Below are positions 14,701-26,825 of a stretch of DNA of 64,000 nucleotides, one piece after another. The stretch is from Ipomoea triloba (taxonomy: Eukaryota; Streptophyta; Magnoliopsida; Solanales; Convolvulaceae), in assembly GCF_003576645.1 (NCBI RefSeq), contig NC_044924.1, positions 27,297,983 through 27,361,982 of the forward strand, given 5' to 3'. Each line of letters opens with the position of its first letter. Within the stretch, counting starts at the first letter, position 1. A program made the translations under genes and the position numbers. The notes under the pieces are model-generated. The model was not told the DNA's origin and ran no database searches. It saw only the letters and a program-made list of their open reading frames with translations.

Positions 14701-14775
14701 GTTTTGATTACATAGTATTTTTAATCTATTTGGATAATAAGTCTGTAATTAAATACAGTATAAGTTTTCATTGTA

Positions 14776-15764
14776 ATTAAATTTTGATCCTACTAATATG
14801 TGTGTTAATCTTGGGGAGGGTGTGGTCTTGCCAATCACTGAGGAAGACGTTAGTTCAATTATGGGGTTCCCGCGCGGCGATGGTGTTATAATTAGGCAGG
14901 ATCAGCATGCAAAGAGTAAGCTATTGAATGCTAGGCGGGCTATTGAATGCTAGGCATAACAAGTTTGACAAGACTCGTTATGATGTCAAACCATCTGAGG
15001 TTTCAACCTTTATTCGGACTGATCTTGAGTGTGGCGAGTGGTTCCAATGACATTTCATGATGTTGATGATTTCGACTTTTATTTCCTGCATGGGTATTGG
15101 ATACTGCAATCAAAGTGTGTTCCATCACCTAGATGATGTTGAGACTATTCCGCATTTGAACTGGTGTAGGTTTATACTTGAGGAGCTGGTTTCTACGCAT
15201 GCGTTGTGGCGGGCAGGGTCTAATTCCCGATTTACGCATTTTCATTCATGGTTTCTTTTTTGTTACTACTTTTTGAATGAAAATCCGTAAATTGGGGATT
15301 AGACCCCGCCTGCCACAGCGGGCATGCATAGAAACCATAGAAACCAGCTCCTCAAGTATAAACCTAGAAACCAACACCTCAAGTAGAAACCTACACCAAT
15401 TCAAATGCAGAATAGTCTCAACATCATCTAGGTGATGTTACACACTCTGATTGTAGTATCCAGTACCCATGCAGGAAATCAAAGTCGAAATCATTAACAT
15501 CATGAAATGCCGTAGGAACCCCTCGCCACACTCAATATCAGTCCGAATTAAGGTTGAACCTCAGATGGTTTGACATCATAACGAGTCTTGTCAAACTTGT
15601 TACGCCAAACATTCAATGGCTTACTCTTTGCATGCCGATCCCACCTAATTATAACACCATCGCCTCGCGAGAACCCTATAATCGAGCTAACGTCTTCTTC
15701 AGTGATTGAGGAGACATCACCCTCCCCAAGATTAACACACATATTAGTAGGATCAAAATTTGCT
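14776..15764. repeat. Large inverted repeat of a transposon coding segment
   Basis: Arm 1 (about 14776-15250, coding sense on plus) and arm 2 (about 15275-15764, coding sense on minus) are reverse complements. For example GATCCTACTAATATGTGTG at 14786 matches the complement of 15733-15752. Only about 25 bp separates the arms, so a transcript would fold into a hairpin of roughly 470 bp. Arm 1 has its own short internal duplication (CTATTGAATGCTAGGC twice, near 14920-14955). Arm 2 has a small duplication near 15340-15395. The arms encode part of the Ulp1-class transposon protein, so they are not ordinary terminal inverted repeats. Confidence 0.9.
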
Positions 15765-16054
15765 AACAATAACCAACAACCCAACCTAGTAGGCAACCTC
15801 TTAAACTTCAAATCAAGGAGACTACCAAACCCAAGTGCAATAATATCCTTCCTCTAACGTGAGGTGAGATCCTCCAACGCATCTACCAAATAGGCATATG
15901 AAACCCGAACTGTAAAAGTAGGAAATGGTGCTAGCTGTTCTGCAATTAACCCAACATCCAGAGCATCAGGCGAAGGATCACGGGAATCATCATCAGCGTT
16001 CTCAAGCTGAGACAAACACCCCACTAAAGGTGCCCCCGATGCCTTTTTGCTGAC
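15274..16054 (-). pseudogene. Ulp1-class (MULE-associated) transposon gene remnant 1
   Basis: From 16054 the minus strand reads KKASGAPLVGCLSQLENADD, then FPTFTVRVSYAYLVDALEDL, a TAG stop after TSR, then RKDIIALGFGSLLDLKFKRL, PTRLGCWLL, NFDPTNMCVNLGEGD, VSSITEEDVSSIIGFSRGDG and KFDKTRYDVKPSEV. Arm 1 of the inverted repeat supplies the continuation FHHLDDVETIPHLNWCRFIL. The LDDV..IP.LNWC pattern recurs in the unrelated remnant at 62.3 kb. This supports a shared family, namely the region upstream of the Ulp1-like protease in plant transposon proteins. A clean acceptor (TTGTTGTTGTCAG before CAAAAAGG) precedes the exon at 16054. Stops and the fold-back arrangement make it a pseudogene. Family assignment is from remembered patterns. 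Confidence 0.6.
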
Positions 16055-16090
16055 AACAACAACCACACAAAAATGATTAGCAGAACACAT

Positions 16091-18435
16091 TATAACAAAT
16101 ATGGAACACCGTTAAAACAACATGGCACACATTGCACGCAGAAAGCTAAACCCAAGAATAGAACAAAACCACAAACACACCCCAGACCACACCATGGAAC
16201 ATTGCTAAAACACTAAATCGACCCTAGTCACACAAGGGAAAGACATGCGGCACCCATGTGTGTCAAATAATAAAGGAAAAAAAAAAAAGCAATATAAATA
16301 CTTAATATAGCTAACAGTCAAAATTAACCAAATAATTAATTCTTTATGTCAAAAATAATTAATTCAAAGCTAACAGTCTAATGTTTAGGTAAATGAAAAT
16401 ACTTCTAAAAAAAAAAAGTAAAATTGAACTCACTAGAAAGTTGAATAACTGTTTTGTAAGTCATACGACACAAAATAAAAGTTGTAAATCATAAGGCAAA
16501 CAATAAATAGTAAATAGTCACACATAAGTGCTGCTCCACGGCACACAAGTTTTCTGAACAAAGAAACCAATCCATCATATCCACATTCTTCTGCTAAAAA
16601 AGTATAAAAAAAAATAAACAAATGGACAAATTCCAACACCTAGACTGAACAAGCAAACTGCCTACAACTATAGAAACAAAAAAAAAAAAAACACATAACA
16701 AACCGGAAATTCTAAGGCACACAATAAATACTAAATAGTCAAACACAATTGCTGCACCCCGTCACACAAGTAATATGAACAAAGAACCGAATCTATCATA
16801 TCCACAATCTTCAACTAAAAAAATTGAAAACAAATAAACAAATATAGAAATTAAAACACCCTAACCAAACTAGCAAACTGTCTAATAGTATACAAACAAA
16901 AAAAAAAGGAAACAAAATTCCAAATTGATTAAAAACACTAAAAAAATACAAGGAAATCAAAACTAAGTATTAAACGCAAATATGTACTCAAAAATTACAA
17001 AAATCATGGTAATTATTCGCATAAATATGTAGTAAATCATGAAGCACAATATTCACACAAGGCAAACAATAGATAGTAAATAGTCACATAATTGCTGATC
17101 CACGGCACAAAAGTTTTCTGAACAAAGAAACCAATCCATCATATCCACATTCTTGTGCTAAAAAATATTTATAAAAAAAAAACAAATGGACAAATTCCAA
17201 CACCTAAACCTAACTAGCAAACTGCCTAAAATTATAGAAAACAAAAAACCAGAATAAAAAGAAAATCCTAAGGCACACAATAAATACTAAATAGTCAAAC
17301 ACAATTGTTTCACCCCGTCACACAAGTATTCTGAACAAAGAATTGAATCTATCATATCCACCATCTTCACCTAAAAAAATTGAAAACAAATAAACAAATA
17401 AAAAAATTTAATTTAATTTAATTTGTTCTCACCACAAACAACATATCTACTCAACATAGCATTGTCCAAATTTTAATCTTCTTGGCACACAATTGTTATT
17501 TGTTGGCGCACAAAATTCAGAGCAAAAACAACCTAACATGATTCCCACATCTGCTAACATTGCAATGTAAAGAAAAAAAAAAACCTCAAAAATAAAAACC
17601 AACTAACCAAACTGCCAAACCCAAAAAACCAAAACAATTACAAAAATTAAACACACTAAAAAAAATTAAAAAACTGACACACTGCCAAAATTAAATATAA
17701 TTTAAATAAAAAACAACAACAAAAATTAGAACCAAGAAACCAAACTGCCAGCATTGTCAACAAATTTGTAAAAATAAAAATAAAACCAAAGTACCAAAAC
17801 TGCCAATTTTTTTTTTACCCACCACCGAAAAAAAATATACTAAGCACACAATTTTCCTAACCTTGGCACACAATTAAACATCCTAAGCACACAACAGTGA
17901 ACAAAAACATCAATCTACCATAAAAACAACAATTTTCAACTTTATTTATTGAAATAAAAATAAACAAAATTTTTCACCACACAAATTTTTCCCCAAACCA
18001 ACATAACTAAATTATTCATGAATCTGCAAACGAAATCCCAACAACAACAGAATACAATTTCTAAAAAAAAAAAAAAAAACGCCAAAAAATAAAAAAAATA
18101 AAAAATAATAATAAAAAAAAAAAACAAAAACAAAGGAAAAAACCCACACCCACGGCAACCTATATCCCAAAAACCCTATCAAAATAAAACTCCAACTCAA
18201 ACAACACTACATAAAAAAGGAAAAAAACCTCACACATTTAAAAAAAAAAAAAACGAAAGCATAGTAGACCGCCACCACCCAAAAAAAATCCCACACAACA
18301 CATGCATGGCGAAACCCTAGTTATCATACGCAATGAAGGAAGATAACACCAATAAAACGCCAGTTCATATAACCCAAAATAAAAAAACAACACCGAAGTG
18401 CATGAAAAGCGAAAACTAAAAACAAAAACCCTACC
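16091..18435. other. AT-rich intron-like or intergenic DNA with a P-Q-P-Q repeat
   Basis: No coding signal is visible. Two blocks alternate. P is at 16480-16680 and 17060-17260 (AAACCAATCCATCATATCCA, then AACAAATGGACAAATTCCAA). Q is at 16710-16900 and 17265-17410 (CACAATTGCTGCACCCCGTC, then GAATCTATCATATCCA). This gives a tandem duplication with a period near 570 bp. The rest is A-rich on the plus strand. It lies between a first-exon candidate at 18.5 kb and the exon at 16.05 kb, so it may be the intron of the remnant transposon gene. Confidence 0.6.
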
Positions 18436-18436
18436 T

Positions 18437-18504
18437 CTACTCGTTGTAGGCCTCTCGTCGCCGGAACTCTGCGTGCGCCGACGGACACCACTAACGTCAG
18501 ACAT
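18437..18504 (-). CDS. Candidate first exon of the Ulp1-class remnant
   Basis: A GC-richer island in otherwise AT-rich DNA reads from ATG at 18504 as MSDVSGVRRRTQSSGDERPT then TSR, and ends at a good donor (AGAG/GTAGGG). It is a charged, serine- and arginine-rich leader of the sort that starts these transposon proteins. The phase left at this donor does not fit the downstream acceptor at 16054 without a one-base adjustment, so either the link is wrong or the copy is broken. The function cannot be told from 23 residues. Confidence 0.3.
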
Positions 18505-18884
18505 CTCCTCGCTGCTCACCAAACCGAAACTGCTTTGGCATACCAAACTTGGTTCGAAAACCGGTCGTTGCCCGCTGCTCACTTCTCACCAACGCAGAAT
18601 ACTCCACCGCCTGGAACACACAAAGCCTCCAGGAAACACAAGCGACGCCGGTTGGTTCGAAAACTGCAAAAGGATGGTATAAGGAATCTCTAACGTGCAT
18701 GAATAGTAAATCAAAACACCCTACAAATCAGCTACCATAATTAAAACATCCCCAATCCTACTAAAACCTCAAAACCTTGCACGGTATTACCTAAAATAAA
18801 ACAAAAAATCTATTTAATCTTGACCATTGAAAATTCCAATCAAACGTATAAAAATAGACCTCACAGTACTCTATAATACATAAG

Positions 18885-18888
<4 letters not shown>

Positions 18889-18929
<41 letters not shown>
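18889..18929. repeat. (TA)n microsatellite
   Basis: About 20 uninterrupted TA units. Just downstream, at 18991-19020, GCTACACCC and GGGTGTAGC form a 9-bp stem around CTAA. Confidence 0.95.
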
Positions 18930-18934
<5 letters not shown>

Positions 18935-19324
18935 ATGTTATTCTAATTAATTAAAAAAAAAAGGAATCCACTAAACAGGTTTTTGCAATCACCCCTATAG
19001 GCTACACCCCTAAGGGTGTAGCAAAAACACTTATATGGGTGTAACTTATGTGTTTCTTTGTACCAGTGATATATTCCACTTTCATAGTTTTCATCTTCTT
19101 GGCAAGTGAATTTTTCTTTTGCTAGAGGTACTTAGTAAAGGCGGCCAACTGTAGAATATAGATATAGTTGTGTGTAATTAGTATGTTGATACAAAATATT
19201 CTTAAAAACATGTACAAAATTATATACAGAAATACACATAATCTACTGAAGGAATAGACAAAATTAGGTATGATTTCTTACTAGTTTATCTGTACATTCC
19301 CCATACTTGATTCCCCATACTTGT

Positions 19325-21060
19325 CCTTATGTTTAACACCTTCAGGAATGAGCCTTGTTGTCAATGACTTGAAGTCTTGAATTCATGAAATTGAAGCACA
19401 TCAAGAAGAAATGTTGATGTTGGAAGATACTGAAGAAGATTTGTTATGAGTAATCACAAAAAATAAAACACTCTGTGTTATATGCACAATTCAAATGAAT
19501 AACATATAGAATTTACATAATTACGGTACAGTTATTTTGTACTTACAAGTTTGGCATCACTTATACCAATAGAAATTGATTCCAGCTTATAATCAAGAGC
19601 TTGACAGAATTCATTAAAAACGGCCTTTGAGGCAACAATTCTACTCTTCATCAAAATTGGGGCTTTGGGGCTTTGTCTATATTTGTTTTTTGTTATAGAG
19701 TGCACTGGTATGAATAAAGAAAAAAAAAAGTTTAGAGTAACATGTTTACCTACAAATATCATCATTCTTTGGCACCAAATCTGGACAATGTTTGTAGATA
19801 CATAACCCGATACCAACGTGATGAAATCTTCCCTGTATGCCAACAAATTGTATCCTGCACAAAGCATATCACTACAAGAAAGAAAAAAATAGATTAATGA
19901 TAAAGAAATAATATGTTAAGTAATATCATTCCTGTCTAGTAAGAGGTATGGAAATGGAATTTACTTACTCTGGTGAATATTCATCACCACAGCTCATGAA
20001 TGCATAGTCTAAAATGATTCTTTCTCTAGCTGAAACATTTGTCCCCGGTTTTGTCCTAACTTGGACCTGGACATCTTGGATATCATATCATCTAATGCTG
20101 AGTAGATACACAAAACTATTTATTAGGATGCATAGTGTACAGAATCATATAATAGAATATACATAAACATTTAAAATAATACACACAATATAAGTGTAAG
20201 TAGTAGTAATATGTAGCATGAGGTATGGTATTGAAATCAATAATGCTTAGAATGTAATACTAGAATACACATAAAGTTTCAGAAAAATACACAAAAATAT
20301 ACAGAATATAAGCCTAATTATTATCAATAGCATATGTATTATCAACTACTGAAATTTGCATTAGAGAGGAAAACACCGGCAAACATGAGCTATAATCAAC
20401 ACATAAGTTATCTAATATAAATACTGTGATTTCCATTCCATATAAAGTCCCATTCAGTTTGATGTGATTTGGATGTTATAAAACATAGTTAAGCTTGATT
20501 TGCAGTTGGATAATATTCATCTGTAGTTTTTACAGCTTGGTCCTCTCATAACAAAGGGATGGAATGAACCACCGGTTACGGGTAATTGAACACACCATAA
20601 AAACTGCTGAAATTTGTAATGAGATAGAGAGCACATACATGCAAACAAGAGCTACAATCAACACATAAATAATCTAAATACAACCACTTTCATTCCATGA
20701 AAGAATTGATTTCAATAAGCATAAGAAGTTCAAATTAATTATTAATTTTATGTTGAGATGGAGGAAGAGAGATTTAAGGCACCTTGGGCTTTCTCCAATT
20801 TCAAAAGCAACACAAACGATAAACATATATATTTAACCAACTACTGAAATCTGTGATAAAGGAAGACAACACAGGCAAATAAGAGCTACAATCAACACAT
20901 AAATGATCTAAATAGAGCCACAATCAAGTAAAGAAAACATACCAAGATTAATTTTCCTATACCACACATCCCCATGAACTGATATTCCAAAAGCGCTGAG
21001 GATCTCGAAATCTGAACCACAAAAACGCTGGACAGATCGAGTATAATCAGAATACTCCAT
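19325..21060 (-). pseudogene. Ulp1-like cysteine protease (C48) transposon gene, remnant 2
   Basis: This is a split gene on the minus strand. A first segment from ATG at 21060 (MEYSDYTRSVQRFCGSDFEI onward) ends at a donor (TTG/GTATGT) at 20943. A second ends at 19969 (CCAGA/GTAAGT). A third is 19871-19750 (MLCAGYNLLAYRED, NIVQIWCQRMMIF). A fourth is 19704-19547 (FNEFCQALDYKLESI). Phases match across both junctions between segments two, three and four. A last segment near 19450-19340 reads HQHFFLMCFNF then LQVIDN, which fits the catalytic His and Asp of Ulp1/SENP (C48) proteases. These enzymes cleave SUMO or SUMO-like proteins; here the domain rides in a transposon protein. A frameshift follows VIDNKA, a stop precedes the second segment, and no catalytic Gln/Cys block is seen. 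Confidence 0.55.
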
Positions 21061-21192
21061 TGAGTGGAATGTATGCAATGTGTTTCAGATCAAAAGTCTA
21101 AAATCTCCCATTTATATAAGAAAGTGAGAAACCAAGAATGCGGCGTTGAAAAGAAAAAGGGTTGGGAATACTACGTTAGTGGTGTTAAAGTA

Positions 21193-21247
21193 GGCAAATT
21201 ATTGCATGGACCAGCTGTGTGGACTATGGTCCATGCAATAATGATTG
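21193..21247. mobile_element. 55-bp miniature inverted-repeat element with 9-bp target duplication
   Basis: The element starts GGCAAATTATTGCATGGACC and ends with the complement of CAATCATTATTGCATGGACC. The arms ATTATTGCATGGACC (21198-21212) and GGTCCATGCAATAAT (21228-21242) are a perfect 15-bp inverted repeat with a 15-nt loop. It is flanked by a perfect direct repeat GTTAAAGTA (21184-21192 and 21248-21256). Termini match three larger elements in this window (22198, 40905, 46072). A 9-bp duplication is typical of Mutator-like transposition. At 55 bp it is little more than two terminal repeats. Confidence 0.85.
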
Positions 21248-21292
21248 GTTAAAGTAAAGGTTGGGTCGTGTCGTATCGGCCCATATTAATAG

Positions 21293-22171
21293 TAGAGAAA
21301 ATGACACTTTTTTTTTTTGAATTATAGGTTTATAATACTTTTTGTTATTCATGTATTTATATTTGTCTACTTTTTTTTTTTGAAAACATATTTGTCCACT
21401 TAATTATTTTAAAATGATAATATTTTTCTCTTTGATGTTAAATGAACATTTTTACAATTAAAATAATTATTTTATTTATTTTTTATTCTTCAACAAATTA
21501 TTGCTTATATGTATAAATCACTACACTTTAATTTGAACTGAACCAGACACTTTAGAAACCGAACTAAATAGTAAGGATGGTTCTTGTTACGATTCAAAAT
21601 CGGAAAAAATAAAATAAAATAATTGTTGAATTTAGACTTTTTTAAAAATAGAAAATAAAATTTACAAAAATAAATGAATAAATAAATTTTGGACCAGCAG
21701 TTCAAACCGAGAAAATAAATGCGAACCGAAACCGAGTAGATTTGTAAACACCGTTGGTAAATTATAAATTTGTTCGGTTCCGGTTCACAATTATTTTGAT
21801 TCCAGTTTACAAATTTTAATTATTTATTTTGGTAAATTCTATTTTCTATTTTAAAATAGTCTAAATTCAACAATTATTTTTTTCTAGTTTTGAATTATAA
21901 TAAGAACCATTCCTACTGTTTCAATTTAGTTGCTATATGTCCGGTTCGGTTCAAAGCGAACCATTGTCATCCCTACATACAATTAATAATCTGTTAGAGA
22001 AGAAAAATATATAAAATAAATATTTTAAGCGTAAAAATGTCTATTTAACATCAAAGGGGAAAAATCGCTACTTTTAAAATAATTGAGGGGCAAATATAGA
22101 TACATGAATAGCGTGGGGGGGGGGGGGATGCTATATGCCTATAATTTAAGGGGGAAAAGTGTCATTTTCCC
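21293..22171. mobile_element. Foldback element, 879 bp, nearly one complete palindrome
   Basis: The left end (GAGAAAATGACACTTTTT) and the complement of the right end (GGGAAAATGACACTTTTCCC) match, and the match continues inward. TTCATGTATTTATATTTG pairs with the complement of 22090-22110. The GTTAAATGAACATTTTTAC region pairs with about 22030. The GAACCGAAC-rich interior (21535-21720) pairs with 21760-21960. The centre is near 21735. Flanks carry TTAATAG at 21286-21292 and 22172-22178, a 7-bp target duplication. There is no coding capacity. It is a non-autonomous DNA element; the superfamily is uncertain. Confidence 0.85.
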
Positions 22172-22197
22172 TTAATAGAATGTGGTTGTGTCATGTT

Positions 22198-22560
22198 GCA
22201 ATTTATATCATGCATCAAGGTCCACATAGCATTATAAATTCTGGATCAAAATAACGAGTTATATAATTCATATTTGTAAAATATAGAATTTTATAACATA
22301 AGACACAAAAAAAAAAAAACCACAATATAAGATGCATAAACATGTTATATATTAATTATTTTTCAAATCTAATTTAGGTATAATATTTGTTTTCATAGAT
22401 ACAAAATTTCACAACATAAGACACAAAAATTAATAACATAAGACTAATTGATGGTAAATAGTTGCATAACACAAGACAAAAAACTCACAACATAAAATAC
22501 AAACATATATACTAGGATTCATAGTACCCTGTAAATCCTGGTCCATATTATAATAATTGG
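22198..22560. mobile_element. MULE-like miniature element (TGGACC family), 363 bp
   Basis: The ends GCAATTTATATCATGC...AAGGTCC and the complement of the right end CCAATTATTATAATATGGACC resemble the 55-bp element and those at 40905 and 46072. The flanking 9-mers TGTCATGTT (22189-22197) and TGTCGTGTT (22561-22569) differ at one base. The interior has repeated ACAACATAAGACAC motifs and no reading frame. Confidence 0.7.
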
Positions 22561-22734
22561 TGTCGTGTTAGTTAATATTAAAATGTAGGTTGTGCATTTC
22601 GTTTTTAAAATGTTAATCCTACATGTCTTACTTTAATTTATAAAAATATTTAAATTAATAAATTTTATTTTTTTAAAATTTTATATATTATAATTCATAT
22701 TTTTTAAAATTTTATTTTTATTACATATTAGCCT

Positions 22735-24860
22735 AATTGGTAAATAGTTGTCGTACAAAACGATAAACAAATACTCGGAATATTTTAGTGCTATCGATCC
22801 ACAGGGAAGTGGGTATTAAACACTAGCTACTAATATATTCCTGAGAAGTTATTTCTAATTAACAATGGGTAATTTGTTAAAAATATGTAAAAAATAAATA
22901 AAATAAAATAAGGCAAGCAAATTTTAAGAATTCAAGAAAGTAATGAGCGGGATTTTTGGAGTTAAAGTGCTTAATCACATAGTGCCAACTTAAAGTGAAA
23001 CAATTAATTTGGATAAATTGAGCATGGAAGATTGCATTCTATAGGGAAAGAATAACTCCCATAATTCCAACCCGCAACAAGACAAGTAAAACATATTCAC
23101 TCCCATTAGATAATCACAATAATTATTCAAAAACAAGCAATCTAGATAAAATTTCTTAACTAATATGCCCTCACCAAAGGTTTAATAGTTAAGCGCAACT
23201 ATAGATACTCTAATTTATGGTTTTAACTCCCATCAAGACACAAATTTAATAACGAAACAAGTAATTTATCCCTTTAATTACAAGCATCAATAAGATAAAA
23301 CACATTTGCAACTCAAGATATAAAACTCAAATATATATTTCATTAAGGAAAATTAAGAACAAGGCACATACGTTTTTAAACACTTTTATACCCAAAAATC
23401 ACAAAGAAAAGTTTAGCCAACCATGGCTAACATAGTCTCAACAACAATGATCTCAAGGATGATACAATAAACGCCTAAAGTAGAGAAGAGAGGGAGAGAT
23501 TTTCCCAAATGTGTCTTCCAAGCTCTTTTCTTTCATCTCTTTGGTAGATTTTGATCCTCCAGTCTTTTTTCAAAGATTTGCTATAATTTTTCTTCTCAAA
23601 GATGTAATGATTTCTCCCTTTTGAGCTTTTTGAGAAGATGAAAGCTTCTTTTCCTTGCTCTTTTTCTTTCAAATCAGCAACCCTTCTCTAGGGTTTGAGA
23701 GAAACGGAGCATTTTATAGTGGGAGCCAATACAAGTGCGAAATTGGAAAATTACAAAGCTGAAATCTCGCGCAGGTTGGATTCTCAATGCGTCGAGAATA
23801 AATAGTAACCCAAAACATTGCTCACTGGAAGCTCTCGATGCATCGAGGGCCTGCAATAAGCCAAAGTTGATCCTTGTTTACTCCTAGCACATTCCAATGG
23901 TTCCCTTGCTTTGACATTTTCTCTCAAATGGTTTTAATGCATTAATAAACATAATAAATACATTCAAATCAAGAATTAGATCATGTTTAAATAAGAAAAC
24001 AAGGAAATAAGTATCGGAGATAACAATTTAATGCCCAAGTAAAGTATGCACAAATGAGAGTGTATCAAACTCCCCCATACTTAAGCTCTTGCTTGTCCTC
24101 AAGCAAAATAGATTATTAAACTAAAAATAGGCATAAGTTTCTTATACTATCTCTTGTACCACATGTCATACCACAAAAAAACTTGCCACAAAGGAACATA
24201 CTCCAAGAATTATCTCAATTTTCCTCACAAGATCCATTCACAAGCTAATATTCAAGCACCAAAATTATTACTTAGGGACAAATCTAGTGTGTGCACTTAC
24301 TTAGTTATGTTTATGCAAAACTTAGCATTAAGAAAAACATTATATATGATTGCCCTTCATAGTCCTCCTAATAAAGACCTAAAATTTGCATGCTAAGATC
24401 TAGTAGGTCTTTATTAAACTTATAGCGAAGCTAAAGGTTAAATCTAACAAAGAAGGGGTATGGAAATTAAACAAATGAGAGAAGTTCACATTTATTCACC
24501 TTTTAAACTCGAAGAGATTTGTAACTATGATTCCAGGAACAAATTACAATCCAAAAACAAAGCAATCCTAAAGAAAAAATGGAAGTCAAGTACAAACTTT
24601 ACAAAATAGATAAAAGAAACAACTGCAACTTTAATTCTTAGATTTTTTTTCTTTTTTTATTTTGTTTGTTTTTTTTTAAAGATTCATAACTAACAAATTA
24701 ATTAAGTATTTACAATAAACGATCAAGACCCCCACACTTAGACATTTTTTAAAAAATATTGCTTTCAAAATACAAGCTCCATAGAAATCTCTTCTAACAA
24801 AATATCAAAGAATAAATGTTACATTCTCTCAAAGGTGGTGGGAAACATATTTGGCTAAGG
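22735..24860 (+). mobile_element. LTR-retrotransposon noncoding remnant with direct repeat R1
   Basis: The stretch begins GTCGTACAAAACGATAAAC and includes ATCGATCCACAGGGAAGTGG, a sequence block I associate with noncoding parts of plant Ty3/gypsy (Tat-like) elements. From 23648 to about 24838 it carries repeat R1, ending CTCTCAAAGGTGGTG. R1 is almost identical to R2 at 30060-31321. R1 includes AAGCTCTTGCTTGTCCTCAA. No gag or pol domain is present and no TG...CA LTR border could be fixed. Lineage is inferred from memory of similar sequences. Confidence 0.5.
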
Positions 24861-26405
24861 GTTAAGAATTTTGATGATTAGGGTTACACAAGAAAAATTC
24901 ACAAAGAATGGATTAAGTGTTTAACACTTATTAAACAAAATAAAAGGCACAACGAGAATACAAGGGATAAAAACACATGAAAGGGGTAGGTTTTAATGGC
25001 TTGGAGTACACAAAAATGGCCTAACAGTTTTAGAATACTAAATGGCCTAAAGATCATGGCTGAAACAGTATGTATCTCTTTTAAACAGCCATAGTATAGC
25101 CTATTAGTATCATTAACACTGCCTATGTAGTATATACCTAGGTAGGTGCAACTTTTTTGTATTGGGAATGCAATATAAAGATCACATTCATATTTTTTTT
25201 TTTGAAATCTGATTTTATTGTGCTATTTTTTTTATGAAATATCTTATAGCAAATTTGAGTCTTTACTGTCTGAGCATCACTGCAATTCTCTTGTAATTTT
25301 TTTTTCTTTTTAATGTTAAAATTTGAACATTAAAGTCATTGATTAAGTATAAACATTGCCAGTAATCAGTCCATAAGATAATATTTTTTAAAATTATAGT
25401 GTTATCCCGTTAAATTTAGACATATTTGTACATTTAATAAAATGAAATAGGGAATAAACCTAATTGAAATTTTTATTGGAATTCCTATTCATTTTTTTGA
25501 GTCAGTTTTATATATTCTTGTTTTCTTTTTTAAATGTGTTAGAACTTTAATACGTAATATTTATGTCAATTTGTATTCTTATAGGAATAAATAATAGGCC
25601 AAAAAAAACCTATGTTTGCAGTATCCTCATCAATTATAAAAAAAAAATTCAAATTTATATAAATATTACCAAGTTTAAAAGTTTTTTTACTTATCTCTTT
25701 GCTTATTTAAATATTATAAATTATGTAATTTTTTATTTTACTATATTATCTGGTTTTGAAAATGTATTACTATACAAATATTATCATAATGTAAGTATGC
25801 AACACAGTATGGATTTCAGTATGAGTATAAGCAGTAAGATATACATTGCAAAAATAATGCAAGTATGCAACACATTATGCTGAGTTTGATTTTATCAACA
25901 ATTTTTTCCAATTTGTCCATGCAGTTATCAAATTAAAGAATCATATTTATTGATTTTAAGATTTCAATATGAATAGTATAAAGTTTATTTTTCATAATTG
26001 CAGAGGAATTTGTTTGAAAGCTTCATTTTGTTAATATAGGGGAAAAAACACAAATTCCTTAATTCCTTCTTCTAGATTCAAATTTGTGGTCATTTCTGGG
26101 CTATAATTTAATGCTAAAATACAAAATTTGGGCCTTACATTTTTGTGAATAGTACATAACTTTGTTTAACTTTTGATGCTTATACTGTGGTCATAATTGT
26201 TCTGATTACTATTTGTTGAAATAATATACTACTTGCATTGAAAGTGTGGAAGTTTGAATGACAGTGGGTGATGTGAATTAAACCTAGTTGGTTCAAGTTC
26301 CAGATATTTCTAATCCATCTGCGACTGTAGCTTGTATTTTTTTCCCCTAAACCTTAGCTTGGTCTGTTATTCCAAGAAATTAAACATGTTTTTTTTTCCA
26401 TGTAG
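24861..26405. other. AT-rich DNA without a recognisable gene
   Basis: The first 200 bp continue the retrotransposon-like text of R1. After that there are runs of T, low-complexity AT and no frame with coding character. The 25563-25883 plus frame is lysine-, isoleucine- and asparagine-rich chance translation. Confidence 0.6.
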
Positions 26406-26513
26406 ATAACTTCAACAATATATCCATTAGAAGACTTCTACACAACAAAGAATTAGATGCTACAATGAGGAGCCAATTTGAAAAAGAGAAAATCAAAATA
26501 GGTGAACAAAGAG
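26406..26513 (+). CDS. Isolated exon-like segment of unknown origin
   Basis: A 108-bp open segment has a good acceptor (TTTTTTTTTCCATGTAG) and a GAG/GTAAAC donor. In the frame with two leading bases it reads NFNNISIRRLLHNKELDA then TMRSQFEKEKIKIGEQR, a lysine- and glutamate-rich piece. No partner exons or family were recognised. It may be a captured exon or chance. Confidence 0.2.
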
Positions 26514-26825
26514 GTAAACTTCCCCATATATGCTCTACTCATTCATGAAGGACCTATTTGATAACAAAATGTTTTTTTTTACATAATTGCAAAACATAGC
26601 ATACATGCATTCCATAGGATTAGCTTCCAATACAAAATTGCTAAGTTAAATAGCAGCAAATTGCAGAAACCCTAGACACAAATTAAACAGTATTTTAGAA
26701 AACAGATAGAAGTCCAATAACCACATGAAACCATACATACCGTAAAACCAACCAAACTAAAATATTTTCTTCCTTGATGGCCAAAGTCCTGCGCCTTATA
26801 GGAACCACAATATTAGTGAAATCTT

